Shown here: positions 24,036 to 35,833 of the stretch, in pieces
Position numbering within the stretch: the first letter of the stretch is position 1
Layout: the number at the start of each line of letters is the position of its first letter
Made by a program: the position numbers and the translations under genes
The notes under the pieces: generated by a model
Told to the model about the DNA's origin: nothing
Seen by the model: the letters and a program-made list of their open reading frames with translations, nothing else
Databases searched by the model: none
DNA from: Amyloporia xantha
Taxonomy: Eukaryota > Basidiomycota > Agaricomycetes > Polyporales > Adustoporiaceae
Length of the DNA: 64,000 nucleotides
Direction: 5' to 3'
NCBI GenBank assembly: GCA_036971615.1
Contig: JAYKKR010000008.1
Coordinates: forward strand, 682,001-746,000

Positions 24036-26160
24036 TTATGCATGCTCCACCATTTGCTCCTCGACTGCCTTGCGTAAGTCCTTCCACTTCGTCAAAGCCA
24101 TACGAGCTGCTTTCCATTGTTTCATATCTGTCTGCATACTTGGCTCGCGGGTCGGCACTGGCAGAAGCGGGGCTTGGTTGAACTGATGCATGACTTCGAG
24201 AACCGTCGTCTCATCGGCAGACAGGTTGATACCATCATGACGTCGGTCTAAGACATACTGGTATACCTTCAAATTTTGGTTCACCCAGGTGCGATAATTT
24301 CTGAATGTCTGGGGGATGTGTGCCCATGTGGCGACGGTGTCTGGCCCAATGGTCAGAGTCCGGTTGTTGTAGATGACTTGAGCAAATTGGGTCTTGCGTG
24401 CGGTGAACACAATACCAATCTGACCGCAGATATGGTGAAGCTCCCGCTCGATGATATGTCTTTTGTATGCAGTGCCATACGCTCCTTCAGCCATGAACTG
24501 ATTCAAGCCGTGAATAAAATGAGGGAAAGTGGCGGTGAGATATGCTGCCTCTGGGCTCTGAGTCATATCGAGAGACTCGGTGGATATTGCTCGTATGATA
24601 CCCGACCCTGGAGTAAGAGAAGTCGGGTCTGATCCCTGTCATGAACGAAGAGTCAGATGAGTGGAGCGCAAGTAGAGGCTGTCCATGTGCTCACTGCGGC
24701 ATAAATATATAGCACATAGAGAGGGCTGGATGAACTGAAGCGCGTAGCGACGTGAGATCGACCGGAAGGAGGCACAGGTGTGAGAGCATAAGTCGCGAGG
24801 GGGAGCTCCATTGCGTTTGCAAATTTGCCTATCTCGTGAAAGCCTGCATCGTGTGGCTGGTAGTTCAATTCGGCGGGGATAGCGCAATTGGACTCAGCGA
24901 CATAGAGACTCTCCTGCGCCTCTGACGTGCCGGTAATCTGTTCCAAGAAGCGGCCGACCAGGGTGTCTGATGTGAGCAAGAGGCGAAGGACATCTCCAAG
25001 TTGGGCATCGTTGCCTGAAGGCAAACGAAGATGATCTTCGGTGAAGGTACGGCGTGTATTCTTCATGTGTATCCCAATATAAAAGAGAACTGCTTGAAGT
25101 TGAATGATGTCGTACACATGCTACTAAGATGGAGGTAGCGACTGACCTGGCATAAGGGGATTACTTGACACAATAGCATGGCCTTCATCTTCCCACAATA
25201 CACGAGATAAGGGTGACCAGGGGGAGTCCTGCAAGGGAGAGAAACCACGCATGTAGTTCATCTCTAAAGACTCCTGGGCAGTCATGGGACTCTGTGTCTC
25301 GGAACCAGCAGTTGTCATCTATACATAAGTTCAAGTTCGAACTATCAGCTTGACAGCATCGTAGCACGCACGACATGTTCTTGAAGAAGAGTATTAGCTG
25401 AGGGTGTTGACGGAATACCTGCCCAGTTGGATAATAAGTGAGCGCTGTTTGTTTCTATATCAGGCCTGTCAAGTAGAAGCGGAGTTATGTGTTGATTTTG
25501 AGCGGTTGGAGCCTGCACTGGAAGCGACTCCGATTGAAGAGAGTGCATTGCCTTCCTAGCGTCCCGCTCATGTTCATTGATCATTGTCAAAAAGGACTCT
25601 TGGTCATCTGGGCTGAGATGGCGCAAACGCATAAGCTCCTCGATGCATTCATCGGCAGTGGCGGTGGAAATGTCAAGACCATGCTGTTCAACTGTGACTT
25701 GTCCGTCGGTGATATCGCTGATGATTGAGTTTTGCTCAATTACCAGAACTGAGAGAGCAACATTGGTTTGTGAGTATGTGAATCGAACCAATGGCCCTTA
25801 CCAGATGCGCGCTGAGTGGCATCGCTGGCCCCCGGGGAGTCAACTTGCGCTTCACTGACTATTCCAGAAGACTCGTCGGTTTGTGTGGTAATGACATGCT
25901 CCGGAGATGGATTTTGAGCCTCTGAGTGATGAGGTAGAAATGTCAATGAAGAGCTCGGGGCGCGGGCCCATTGGGAAATAGGGGTATTCACGAGCAAACT
26001 CACCATTACCCTCGGGACCTGCGGAGCAGTGAGAATTTTGGTGAGGGCAATTGTCATTGAAGCGTTACTCACCTCGTGCAGAAAAAGAGATGTATTCATC
26101 TGCACGTCGGGCAGGTGTACGGTGTCTAGTTGAACGACGGGGTGCGGTAGGAGCAGACAT
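24036..26160 (-). CDS. Giant-element gene C, unknown function
   Basis: ATG at 26160 opens an Arg-rich N-terminus (MSAPTAPRRSTRHRTPARRA). Short introns follow at GTGAGTAACG, GTGAGTTTGC, GTAAGGGCC and GTCAGTCGC donors. Readable exons include SDITDGQVTVEQHGLDISTA, a Glu/Asp-rich helix (ECIEELMRLRHLSPDD), ...EDEGHAIVSSNPLMP, FYIGIHMKNTRRTFTEDHLR and, in the last exon, AYLTATFPHFIHGLNQFMAE. The protein ends ...WKDLRKAVEEQMVEHA at TAA. The last two exons appear joined by an intron from GTGCTATAT to GACAG (about 24625-24710). Exon borders near 25360 are less certain. I recognise no family. Same strand as gene B and the integrase, between them, so it is probably a conserved partner of the transposase. 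Confidence 0.6.
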
Positions 26161-26787
26161 GGATTTCCAAGCAGACCGGGCAGCACTGCGTCGCCCAAAA
26201 GGGCCTCCAGTGGACGTTATTATAAATAATTGGATACTTTATTCACCGCGGTTAGGTTTCGGATGACATTGATCGAAGATCAATTATGTGGCCCTTCTAG
26301 TGGTCGACCGCGGACATTGTCCCTGAACTACTGGCTAGTATCTTTGAGCAATGAATAGGACCATTCGATTGCACATGGTGCTTGAGACATCCTAGAAGAG
26401 AGCACTCACATTTGGGATCGACAGAGAGCTCATTGCCACAAGGGAATTAAGTCGATATAGTATGCATTCACCAAGGTAGAAACCGATTCAAGCTATTCAT
26501 CGTTTGAAGTGTTATGACTCGAGAGATCAGCACGGTAGCCTTACTACTATATACTCAAGGATAATGGGTAGGTGTTCACGCTTGGAAGAGGGCCTAGCAT
26601 CTTGTGGCTATGTGGACCGTCATTAATTGGGAATTTACGTGCAGATAACTTGAACATATTTAACCACTCAAGGGTATCTTAATTGCACTGAACTTCACAC
26701 GAGAGAATCCAATATCGAGAAGAACATGATTCAATTGATATGGGTGGTTAAGCACGTTGGATCGACTCCGGCTGAGCATACATAATG
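26161..26787. other. AT-rich intergenic spacer between gene C and the integrase
   Basis: No open frame of note is present. It is richer in A/T than the flanking genes and should hold the promoter of gene C and the 3' untranslated region of the integrase gene. Confidence 0.5.
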
Positions 26788-28565
26788 TTACATATAGCTA
26801 GAGCATGTTCCCAGACTAATCGTCGTACCACCATAGACCCTCGAAGACAAATTGACTACTGAGGCGAGCTGAATATCCAAGTACTCTACCTGCTGAGGTT
26901 GTAAAGGCGCATCGGGCGGCTCACATGGCACATCGGATAATGTAGCTGGGCCTACCGTAAAAGGGTTCTCATCCGCCCAGTCCTGCGGGTTATTCTCTAA
27001 GAGGTGGCTCATGAGAACGGCATCGTCAGCAACATCCCAATCGATGCCATATGAGCCAGGATCCGCTAGATCTTCATCAGCAGCAGTACGTGCTATCGTC
27101 CGAAGGCCACGAGGACCATCTTGTATCATGCTGAACATGAACATATCACGGGGCTGCGCTCACGCCGCCACGTATCTGGAGATGATGGGAGTTCCACGTT
27201 GTCGCCCAATCTTGTGCATCTTGGTTGATTGATGGGAGAAAAAGGTGATGGAGGAGCCAAATGTGTCCAGGAAGGCGAGGATTGAGATGACAGTTGGCTT
27301 CGAGGTCCAGAAAGAAATTCTTCCATTTCTGGCCAAAGCCGTGAGTCACATCGTACCAGAGCCGTTCGATACGTGTATTGTGCACACTGCTGTATACAAC
27401 AGGAATAGACGTCAGTGGAGACTCAACTAGGGGACTGTTATCACTGACCGACCCCAAATGTAGGACCCCCGTCCTGATCCTCGGTGAGCGTCCATCCATT
27501 CAGCGACAAGCATATTCTCAGTGCCGTGGTCTCCACGCACACGACTGGGTACCCCATGCTGGGCAGTAGCATGAAGGAAAAGATCAAGCACAGTCTGCGC
27601 ACGATTGTTGTTGTTGACTTGAATGCCAGTGACGAGTCGAGACTTTCCATCGATGAAGCAGTGAATGACAATTTTGAATCGGATGAGGCCTGCAAACACA
27701 GAATGAATGGACAAGTCAAGAGAGGACAATCACGAGTGTTCTCACCATGCTGCCCGTCATGATGCCACAATGAATTAGCACCTGCAACGGTGTAAGCCCT
27801 CCGATGAATCGTCCTGTCACCGAATGCACCGGGGGCACCATGCACACGTATGTAGGAAGCGGCGATCCTGTCCCTCGGGACATGATGACCAGCAGCCTTC
27901 AGATGGCCCTTCAACATACGACGTCCGAATGAGGGGAATATGTTGAGAATGGCAGACACAAAGATATCGAGTTCGTCATCAGTGAGAGACGATACAGGAC
28001 GTGTAGTGGACTGATAAGTGCGCATGAATGAGCCATCGTCTTGAAGAGTGTCGAGGTAAACAGGCGGGGCAGGTTCAGCAAGATTATATTCGAGAGCACG
28101 TCGTCGGATGGTGCGAGATGAACACCCAAGAACCGGGGCAATAAGGGATGGTCCGCGCAGATCAAGAGCATGCGCTAGAAATTGAGGATCGATGGCTATG
28201 CGAGGCCGTCCTTTGCGACCAGTTCGAATGGGCTGAGAGACTATGAGAGTGTCGGAGTCAGGGAGATCAGAGGACTGATGACATGCGTCATCAAGGGCCT
28301 CAAGCATAGCAGTGATACTGTCACGGAGAGTAGCCAGCTCCGCAGGAGGGAAGTGCGCTCGATTCTGTATCAATGTCACGGTCAGTCAGTGATTTGTGGA
28401 AATGGAAGATTGCAGTACCGTTTCGGCCGCTTGAAGAAGTGACAGTGCCTGTCCCTTCGTTTCACCTAGGCGGGTAACATCACCTAACTGAGTCCTCAAC
28501 GCACGAAGGACTCGATCATTGAGAACCACATAAGCTGAACGAATATTCTGCAACGGTTGGGACAT
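26788..28565 (-). CDS. DDE integrase/transposase (rve superfamily), giant-element transposase
   Basis: Exons 28419-28565, 27746-28364, 27449-27689 and from 27386 downward join in phase. The N-terminal part has a helical region and a recognition-like RKGRPRIAID/SRTIRRRALEYNL stretch. The catalytic core shows W-HH-D-GQHG, IDGKSRLVTGIQVNNNNRAQ, RVRGDHGTEN and GRVHNTRIERLWYDVT, giving the three acidic residues D, D and E in the usual spacing. IWLLHHLFLPSIN follows. These blocks define the animal and basidiomycete integrase-core family with the GRSxHNxRIERLW signature. The C-terminal part MFMFSMIQDGPRGLR resumes one base out of frame after a CCCC run on the coding strand (27150-27153 on the plus strand). 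This is either a frameshift or a sequence error. It would cut and join DNA at the element ends; location at the right end of the element supports this. Confidence 0.85.
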
Positions 28566-28739
28566 AGAGATGAATGATGTAGTGAGCAGTGTACCGACTC
28601 AGAGAGGTCACACGGTCAGCTGGGACACCATCGAGGCGTGAGACATCGAGCTGTGGCCTGAGTGGTAATATGGGGTATACATATGGATGCCATTAACGAC
28701 TACAGGAACATAATAAAACAAGACAGAGCAAAGCCGAGT

Positions 28740-29038
28740 GTCCGAGAATGATACTCAAGTATAATAGATCAGGGGAAATGTCGATCTGATCGAGAGCGAT
28801 GTGTGATCTTGAACATGTGACCTTGATACCCAAGTATCCACGCTCACGAACCTTGGGTATACAGTAGCACATGCAAAATCGAACGTAGAGCAGTGGCTCA
28901 CCATGTGTGAATACTTGGAAATACTGTGATATTTGAGGAAATATACAAGTTTTGGAGCGGATCCTTGGGTATTTATGGGGATAATTGAGTATAAACGAGA
29001 ATTTAGATGGATAACACTGGTCAGTTATGAGTTACGAC
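28740..29038. promoter_or_regulatory. Right subterminal repeat cluster (TACYCRAGTAT family)
   Basis: Motif copies include GATACTCAAGTATA at 28750, GATACCCAAGTATCC at 28824, CTTGGGTATAC near 28851, AATACTTGGAAATACT near 28910 and CCTTGGGTATTTATG near 28962. They match the left-end cluster in type and palindromic form and lie between the integrase start and the terminal repeat. Confidence 0.55.
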
Positions 29039-29063
29039 ATATTTGTCCAATATGGCCCATCAA
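29039..29063 (-). repeat. Right terminal inverted repeat of the giant element
   Basis: Read inward on the minus strand it is TTGATGGGCCATATTGGAC followed by AAATATG, pairing with the left repeat with few mismatches. The duplicated AGCTCCG follows at 29064-29070. Confidence 0.8.
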
Positions 29064-29105
29064 AGCTCCGAGCTCGAGGATCGAGCAAGGAGTCGTGTGA
29101 CTCAC

Positions 29106-30316
29106 CGCCGGGCACCAGGCGCAGCAACAGTGTTTGAAGCGAAGCACCAGACGACTGAAGGAAACGCTGAATACTTCCGGACAGAAAATCTCTGGGGCAT
29201 AATGGACTTCCGGGTAGGCCCAGGCGCACGGAAGTCAACTTTGCAGAGATGCCCATAGACAGGAAGAAGCCTGTGATGTCGTCGAAAGAAGTCCTGTCCG
29301 AGTCATAGAGGGTGACATGCGAGAGCCACATCTTAAAAGCGTATCCGCGTGGAAATACAGCACGGTTGAAATGATGTGTCTTAAAGCGCACTCTGACGCA
29401 TGTGAGCTGCTCCAGGTCGGGGAGGGCGGTGGCGCAGATGAGCCGGCCGAATGTGGTAATGGAAGAGAACGTGACGTCATTGAGGTAGAGCGACGTGATC
29501 CCGGTGAACGTGGACAGATTGCGGAAGATGTCCGGCGGTATTCCCCAGGCTGGCCACTCTGCGTGCCAGATGATAAGGGACTCCGTCTTTGTCCACCTTC
29601 CGCCTAGCGTCGCTGCAAATGTGGCTAGGTTTGGGATGGATCCTCGCCCCTCAAAGATCACCTCGCCTGGACCTGTCCAGGTGCTTTTCATCCTTCCTAT
29701 GCGCACCACCTCCTTCCGATTCGAAAAAGTAACATAATCTTGTCCATACTCCGGCGGTATGTACTTATCAACTCTTTCGTTCCATCCGTGTTTAGGATAG
29801 GCCTCACCGTACGCTACCAGCGCATCCAGGTCACGTCGCAAGTAGGAAACGATGTGGTCCCAAAGTTCAGGTGGAAGAAATCGAGGAGTGGGCTGCAGAA
29901 TGGGTGAGTTGTATTCGATAGCTTTATGTAAATGTACCTGCCTCCCTTGGTTTCCTTGCCCTTCTTGCCTCGGGGCCGTTCCACCCTGCCAACTTCATCT
30001 TTTTCGCGCTTCTCTCGTGCTCCATCTCCATCAACCTCGGTATGACACCGACGTCGAGCTGTTGTAACCGCCCCGGGGACACATTACTGCGGTCCAGTAC
30101 CGCTGGTGTGTTGATCATGGCTATATCAGATGGACCCTCCACCAGCAGTGAGTCTGTGTCCTTGTACCCGTGCGCAATCATCGCGGTGCTCGTTTTTGTG
30201 CTGTTCCGTAGTATGACCTCCCTGGGGGTTGGATCACTTCCCGTCGGATTTTTACTTGACGCTGCAGGTTCCTTGTGATCCATGGGCAAAGAATAGTGCT
30301 CGGTATGGGTAGTCAA
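29106..30316 (-). CDS. F-box-like gene copy 1, exons 1 and 2 (gene split by the giant element)
   Basis: Exon 1 (29942-30316) encodes a Ser/Thr-rich, probably disordered N-terminus starting MTTHTEHYSLPMDHK and ending ...ARKPRE. Exon 2 (29106-29892) begins with the F-box-like block PTPRFLPPELWDHIVSYLR and continues with leucine-rich-like segments (GGRWTKTE, FTGITSLYLNDVTF, LEQLTCVRVRF). It ends ...LVPG at a GTGAGT donor in phase with exon 3 at 7012-7433. F-box proteins tether substrates to SCF ubiquitin ligases; that function is inferred from the fold only. Exon 1 ends with GC instead of GT at the donor position (GAG|GCAGGT). The same change is present in copy 3. Translation is fully open, so the insertion may be recent or spliced out. 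Confidence 0.75.
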
Positions 30317-32479
30317 GGAGTATGGAGATCGGACGTGTGTTCTCTAAAGTACAGAGAGTGAATTCCAGGAACTTGCAGGTCAGAGTGCGGTCCTGCGTAA
30401 CCGGTGCATATATAGCTCATCTGTCAGAGACCACAGCCTCATGGCAGTGTCTACTAGACGCAGAGTGTCTAATTCGGTTCTCTGATACACATGTGAACAG
30501 TGTGTTTGGCTCCAACTTTCTCTCGTTCTTGTCTCTGTTCATTACCAACTCAATGGTTCTTCTCAGCGGCCTGTCAAAACGTGCCGCGTGCCGTAACTCG
30601 CGATGACACGGATGCCTCAATCCTTCCCCAGGTCTATGTGGCAAAATGGCAAATCGGTGATCAACCACATTTCGAGCACTTGAGACCAGCGGTATCTCCA
30701 GGACTGCCCCCAAGAAGGCGACAAATACCCCTCGATTTCTGATTCGAAGCTTAAAAGAAGCTCTTAATTGAACCAGCCCCCTGCGTATAAGAGCGCTCGA
30801 AGGCTATCCTATGACCACCGGCGAAATTCGTGCACCAGCAGAGTACGTGACTGTATCTGCTGCAGGTTTAGAATGTCGTATTATCTTTCCTTGTTGCGGT
30901 CTATCGCCGCGGAAGTACCATTGTTGCAGACGACAAGGTTCCATCGGTACGCCAACTCCATGCCGCCCTCCAACATTGCAGCACTGTTTACGTGTTTGTG
31001 AAGCGGCAAATGCATTGACTCATGTTGTGGTAGCTGTGAAGTTGGCTGTGCACGTGTCAAATTTGTGGCTGACCAGTATGTACTAGGTATTTCCACTTGG
31101 CTAATTGAATGGGTGTCCTAGTGTGGTCGGTATAGCCTCAAAGAAGACCTGAAAACGCATTGGAATATGCATATCGATTTTAAGCGCCCATCACGCTCCG
31201 AGGACGCTTTCTACAGCTCTTCGGTAGACGCTCGAAACCCTGAATCACGTAACGCTGTCCTCGTCACCTGCATACGGTTACTATTAGGATTCGTGATACA
31301 TATTCCCATATATGCGGACTATCTCTTTGTGGAAAGTACAGTGACACAGACTGTTCTCTCCGTCTCTCCTGCGCTGGTCGTTACCCCTGATCTATCTGCG
31401 CAGACGAAGACACTAGTAGGTTCCAATTTTAGATTCCAAAATTTGTATCATTGCTCGTTCCGATACTTTTCTGATATTCCTCTGCCGGCCAGACAGTCAG
31501 ATTCAGATAACCGGATGCATCGATTGCATACTGTGGAGCCCTCCAAGGTCGAGCTGTTATCCTGCCGTTCCGTCCTTTCGCATCCTTGAACTCCCAGCTG
31601 TCGGCCTTCCTTTTTGGGAGCCGCATTCCCTCCCGGACCCTACAATCAGCACCCGCGGCGATATGTCGTGCTTGGGGGAATACCTGTACTCTCACATCCG
31701 CTAATCCACGCTTGTTGTTGCTAGGTATACTCGTTATTAATCAATTAATAGCCCACGGTGTTCCGGATGATGACAGACGCGGATGTCTTGACCTGATGGA
31801 CAATCTGCTCACTCGAAACAGGCCTTTTCATTCCGTCTACTTATTGCTCAAGAACGTGATTTATTTGTCCACGGCAGACATTCGGGTCATACCGAGGCTT
31901 CCAACACATTGCAGTGGAGATGCAGGAACACAGAAGGGTAGGCAGCGGGCTTTTCCCTGGTCTCTGGGCAGCACTCAGGTGCGACATGAGTCTCTCCAAC
32001 ATGGACGGTCTATCTACGAGATGGGGCGGCTCTTGTGGTGAGTGCTTCCGGTTTTCGGAGCTATGATTTATATGTTCTCGTATGGTGTCGACACGTCAGT
32101 CGGGACTCTCGCATTCTATGTGTATCCAGAGCTGTCCGGTCAGAACTTGCGGCCGTTGAAACAAATGCAACCATACGCCTTCCTCGTGTCATTGAGGCTT
32201 CCGTAAATGCAGAAGAACATACGAGAGAATTGGATCGTTCTACAACCCTGTATTATAACAGCCATACACATTCGCCGCAAGATGAAATGATATAGCGTGC
32301 TGTCACGAACCACGACAGGGTCCCAAGCTTTGTGCTGGATCCTACGCTGACGCTTCACATGGACAATGAGATGACGCGCCCGTACGCTGGCATATGAGTC
32401 AGCTAGGAAATGTAACTTGACATGAGATGCAGGTCACGCAGGAAGGGGAAGGAAAGGGTCTGACCCGTCCTGCCGTGAC

Positions 32480-33150
32480 GTGACGCAGGCCGAGCGGCGA
32501 GCTCAGAACGCTATCGAGATCCAGGACGCGCCATCACAAAGCACCAAGCGCCCAACCGATCTCCTCTGCGACGTCGACGACCGGCCAAGGCCTCGGCTTC
32601 TTTGCGTCGGAGGCAGTCCTGCGCTACAGACGGCGCCCTCACTCCCTCCATTCCATATATGCCAACATATTATGCCAGAGCTCACCTTCAGTTTCAACTC
32701 GCGCCTTGCTGCAGCTCTCCGTTTCTGACACTCGACTACCTCAACTAGCTGTGCCCTTTGCCTCCTGTCGTCCTCTGCATATTCTCGTCCCAGCACCTCG
32801 ACCATCTTCACCTACTATGTTCCCGCTCCTCCGACCTCTCTCAATGCTTCATCAATTACACCCGTTATTCAAACGAACGTGGAGACTCGGAGATTTGCTG
32901 CATGCAAGTAGTATTGGATGCATGCTGGCTTAGTGGTACGCACAAAAACTCTTGCGTTCTGCCTTTATGTCGCTCGAACATAACTGTCTGCAGTCCACCT
33001 CCTTGATCAATTTTACGACGTAGACAAGATCGCCAACCCCCCTGTCGACGCATGTCAAACTCTTGATCTTCTTGATACGTTCAGAGGAGACTTTGCACGC
33101 CTATATCTGCGTCAAGTCCTGCAAGGCTGGAAGCACGTCTGAGCACCGTA
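32480..33150 (+). pseudogene. Relic two-exon gene of the duplication unit, copy 1
   Basis: A plus-strand segment with AIEIQDAPSQSTKRPTDLLC and, after a 58-base GT-AG intron-like gap (about 32938-32996), HLLDQFYDVDKIANPPVDAC leading to LDTFRGDFARLYLRQVLQGW, recurs in diverged form at 42950-43580, 45080-45600 and 52670-53260. Frames differ between copies and stops interrupt most of them (for example ...VYLH* at 45550), so these are probably decayed copies of an ancestral gene that I cannot name. Confidence 0.35.
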
Positions 33151-35833
33151 GTGGTGCGTTATTGACCATGTGTGCGCTGCCTAACCCATGTCCGTCCTGG
33201 CTCCTCTGCTTTGACGAAGACAGCGTACCTCTTGTAAGATACGCGACCATTACATCATACGTTCTATGGATGAATTTACCTTATCTCTCTCGAGAACGAG
33301 TAAGGGTTTTCGTACAGTCAGGGTCATCAGAGCTTCGGCTGATGCGATCTTGACTCCTGAGGAATAAGGTACGCTCAACGCAGACGATTCGCAGGAATGG
33401 TATATATTCTATGCCGGTGACAGTTCCGCTGCCCGCTGGGCGCACCCGGCAGTTTCTTCCAAAAACGTCTACTTCCTGGCATCCCCAATTCTCCGTGCGC
33501 CATCTCATCCCTCCACCCCAATTCGCAACTTCCTCATCAATCAGCCCTTGATCCTCTGCGCCCGGGTCGCCCACACCCCTCCATGGGCATAGTTAGACAG
33601 ATGAGGCTAAATCTAGCAGAGAGGACTGATGTGATGATAGACCTTGTTAGGGCGAGCGGGTCTGCATACGGGACGGCAGGCAAAATCGATTCAAGGACAG
33701 GAATAGCTCGCTGTCGGTCTGCGCGGCTGTTCTTTCTTTCGGATCAGTGAGCTGGATGCATGCTCTGTCTCATTCTAGGCGAGGATACCTACTCCTGTCA
33801 TGCTTCGACTCTTGGCAACCTTGCTCTTGTCCACTCCGCGACTCTACATTGCTTTGTACGCCGCAGTGTCTCCAAGCTTTCACTCTGGGCGACTTCTATG
33901 GTCGCGTTGCTTGTGATTCGACTGTTAGCATGCGAAACAACGGCTGTCTAGGCCGAAGAATGGGCCTGCGTCGGTCTCATTGACCGTTGCTAAATGTTTT
34001 TGACCCATGCGTTGTAATTGCACTGAACATGAGCCCCGCCCTTTGTCGAGTGATGACTGGACCTCTTCGCGGCTTTCGGGACACGGCGATCATTTTCCTT
34101 TGTACATTCCATTATACCTGCCATCGTCTGAACAGGCCGACCAGAGTCCTCCAAGTCCTGCGAAACTTGATTATTGGACTCAGAGTCGCGCTCTTCAAGG
34201 GAGAGCTCGAAGGAGCGCGAGCAGGCGTCGCGGAGCAATGACACTACAATGCTGACGGTGAGTCGTATTCTCAACCTGAAACGTCGCGTCTAGCCGGGGA
34301 GTCATCGTCGTGTCAATTCATGTGAAATCTCCACGAGGTACAGTATCACATTCTATTTCGACATTGTATTATCTGAGCCCGATTATTGATTACTCTCCTC
34401 CAAATCAGTTTCGATCCAGCTTGATAGCTTGACGCGCCAGCGGGAATCGATCACACGTATGGCTGCACCTCTCATGCAGGCAATATTAATATCGGCAGAA
34501 GCACGTTTCCGGACTCTTCTCGCATGCTGGCACTGGCGAACTAACAAAGTTATATCGAATGATACAGTTCCAGAATATCACTCCGTCATCCTTCCGTCTT
34601 GTTCTGTTACTGCTGAAGTGCTACCGTCGCGGATGAAAAGATCTCGCCGGGGCCGCTTTATGGGTGATCACGTTTTGGCGTGGTGTCGTTGGCTCCCACC
34701 ATTAATACCGACTCAATGGTTGAGCGCAGAAGAGGAACTGTTTGGATGCCGTCATCCGACCCTCCTTACCGGAGACTTACCCAACGGATCCGGAGCAGGT
34801 GCACATTGTCAATCAGTCGAGGAATAGACAGTCATGCAGGCTGTGGAGAGCACGCTCAGATTACTCAATGCACGATTCCCTTGACATTTCTGCGATGTCG
34901 AGCACAAGATCAAGCTTTGCTCTGTAAGTAGACCACATTGATGTCAATTCGTCGTTATCACTGTTCCTGACGGCACCTGGGGCTCCCGAGCCATAGCCTG
35001 CTCGCCGAGCGGTCTTGAAAGTCATGCACGTGTCCTAGTCTTGTAGCTTCTTGCCGAAGCATCAAAGGTTGTCCGATAATACCTTTGAACGAAACAATTG
35101 ACAAGAGGTGCATACATCTGCCCGTGTCTTTCGACGGCCCTTGCAGCTTTCGTTGGGGACTTGTCAGGCTTCGACTGCCAGTATATTTGCACGTCACTCG
35201 CTTGTTCAGACTGTGTGTGTTGTTTGGCGATTTCACGTCAGATCAGCAATCTAGGTAGTCCGTTGTGAACAATAACAATGTATACAACCTAGCAAAGTAT
35301 CTCGAACAGCTGCATGACAATGGTATGAGAATCAGTACTGTGTGAAAAACTGGGGCCATTGATATAGTTACAGTGATCCAGTCCGATCGTGTCATCGAAA
35401 CTTCAATAAGTAAAGAAGAGCCGTACAATAGAACCGTCATAGGTACCAGATCGTTCACATCCCATGCTACAAGCCTGTATATAATCACGGGAAGACGACA
35501 TCGCATCCCGTTGTGTTTGACTGTCTCTCGTGCCACGGGCCACAGGCTGGGAGGTCCTGCTCCCGGCCTCGTGGCAGACTCTGCATTGACGATCCATATG
35601 GATGAAGGGCTAGAATGGATGTTGTGGCACGTATCTAGTCACTGACGGTTTGGCGGGATTCAACATGGCAGGCAGAAGACTGAGTATCCGAGGAAGTGCA
35701 GACAAATAGAGCGGGATGTGAAGGAGGATTGATGCAGTCTGTTGTCATCATTTGTGGTGTCACCAATCCGACAAAGTGGCACTGTACGGTGGGAGATTAG
35801 TGGGTTAGTCAAACATCAGTGAATCAACAACAG

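Larger units (their letters stand above)
7460..29063. mobile_element. Giant integrase-encoding DNA transposon (21,604 bp) in an F-box gene intron
   Basis: The boundaries come from the interruption of an F-box-like gene whose uninterrupted paralogs lie in the same window. The ends carry imperfect inverted repeats sharing ATTGGACAAA and about 20 matches in 25 positions, flanked by a 7-bp duplication. Both ends also carry clusters of the palindromic motif TACYCRAGTAT. The element encodes a DDE integrase at its right end (minus strand), a Cys-rich HECT-like protein at its left end (plus strand) and at least two other multi-exon genes (B and C). I see no reverse transcriptase, PolB, capsid, tyrosine recombinase, helicase or Rep gene. 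Architecture (terminal repeats, short target duplication, DDE enzyme) implies integration by a transposase mechanism. Two internal stretches of about 3.4 kb bounded by a palindromic repeat may be nested insertions, so the original element could be smaller. Confidence 0.85.
29064..34280. repeat. Segmental duplication unit 1, right part
   Basis: It resumes the unit interrupted at 7459. The stretch 29860-31090 is near-identical in long runs to 49710-50930. Blocks further right (for example GGAATACCTGTACTC at 31677, GTGCGACATGAGTCTCTCC at 31979, TCTAGGCCGAAGAATG at 33947) recur at 43890, 58571 and 46412. Between 30317 and 32480, and between 33160 and 34280, no intact gene was found. Confidence 0.85.

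Noticed and set aside
7460..29063. Starship, Polinton or LTR retrotransposon
   Set aside because: No tyrosine recombinase, PolB, ATPase, capsid protein, reverse transcriptase or long direct terminal repeats could be found.
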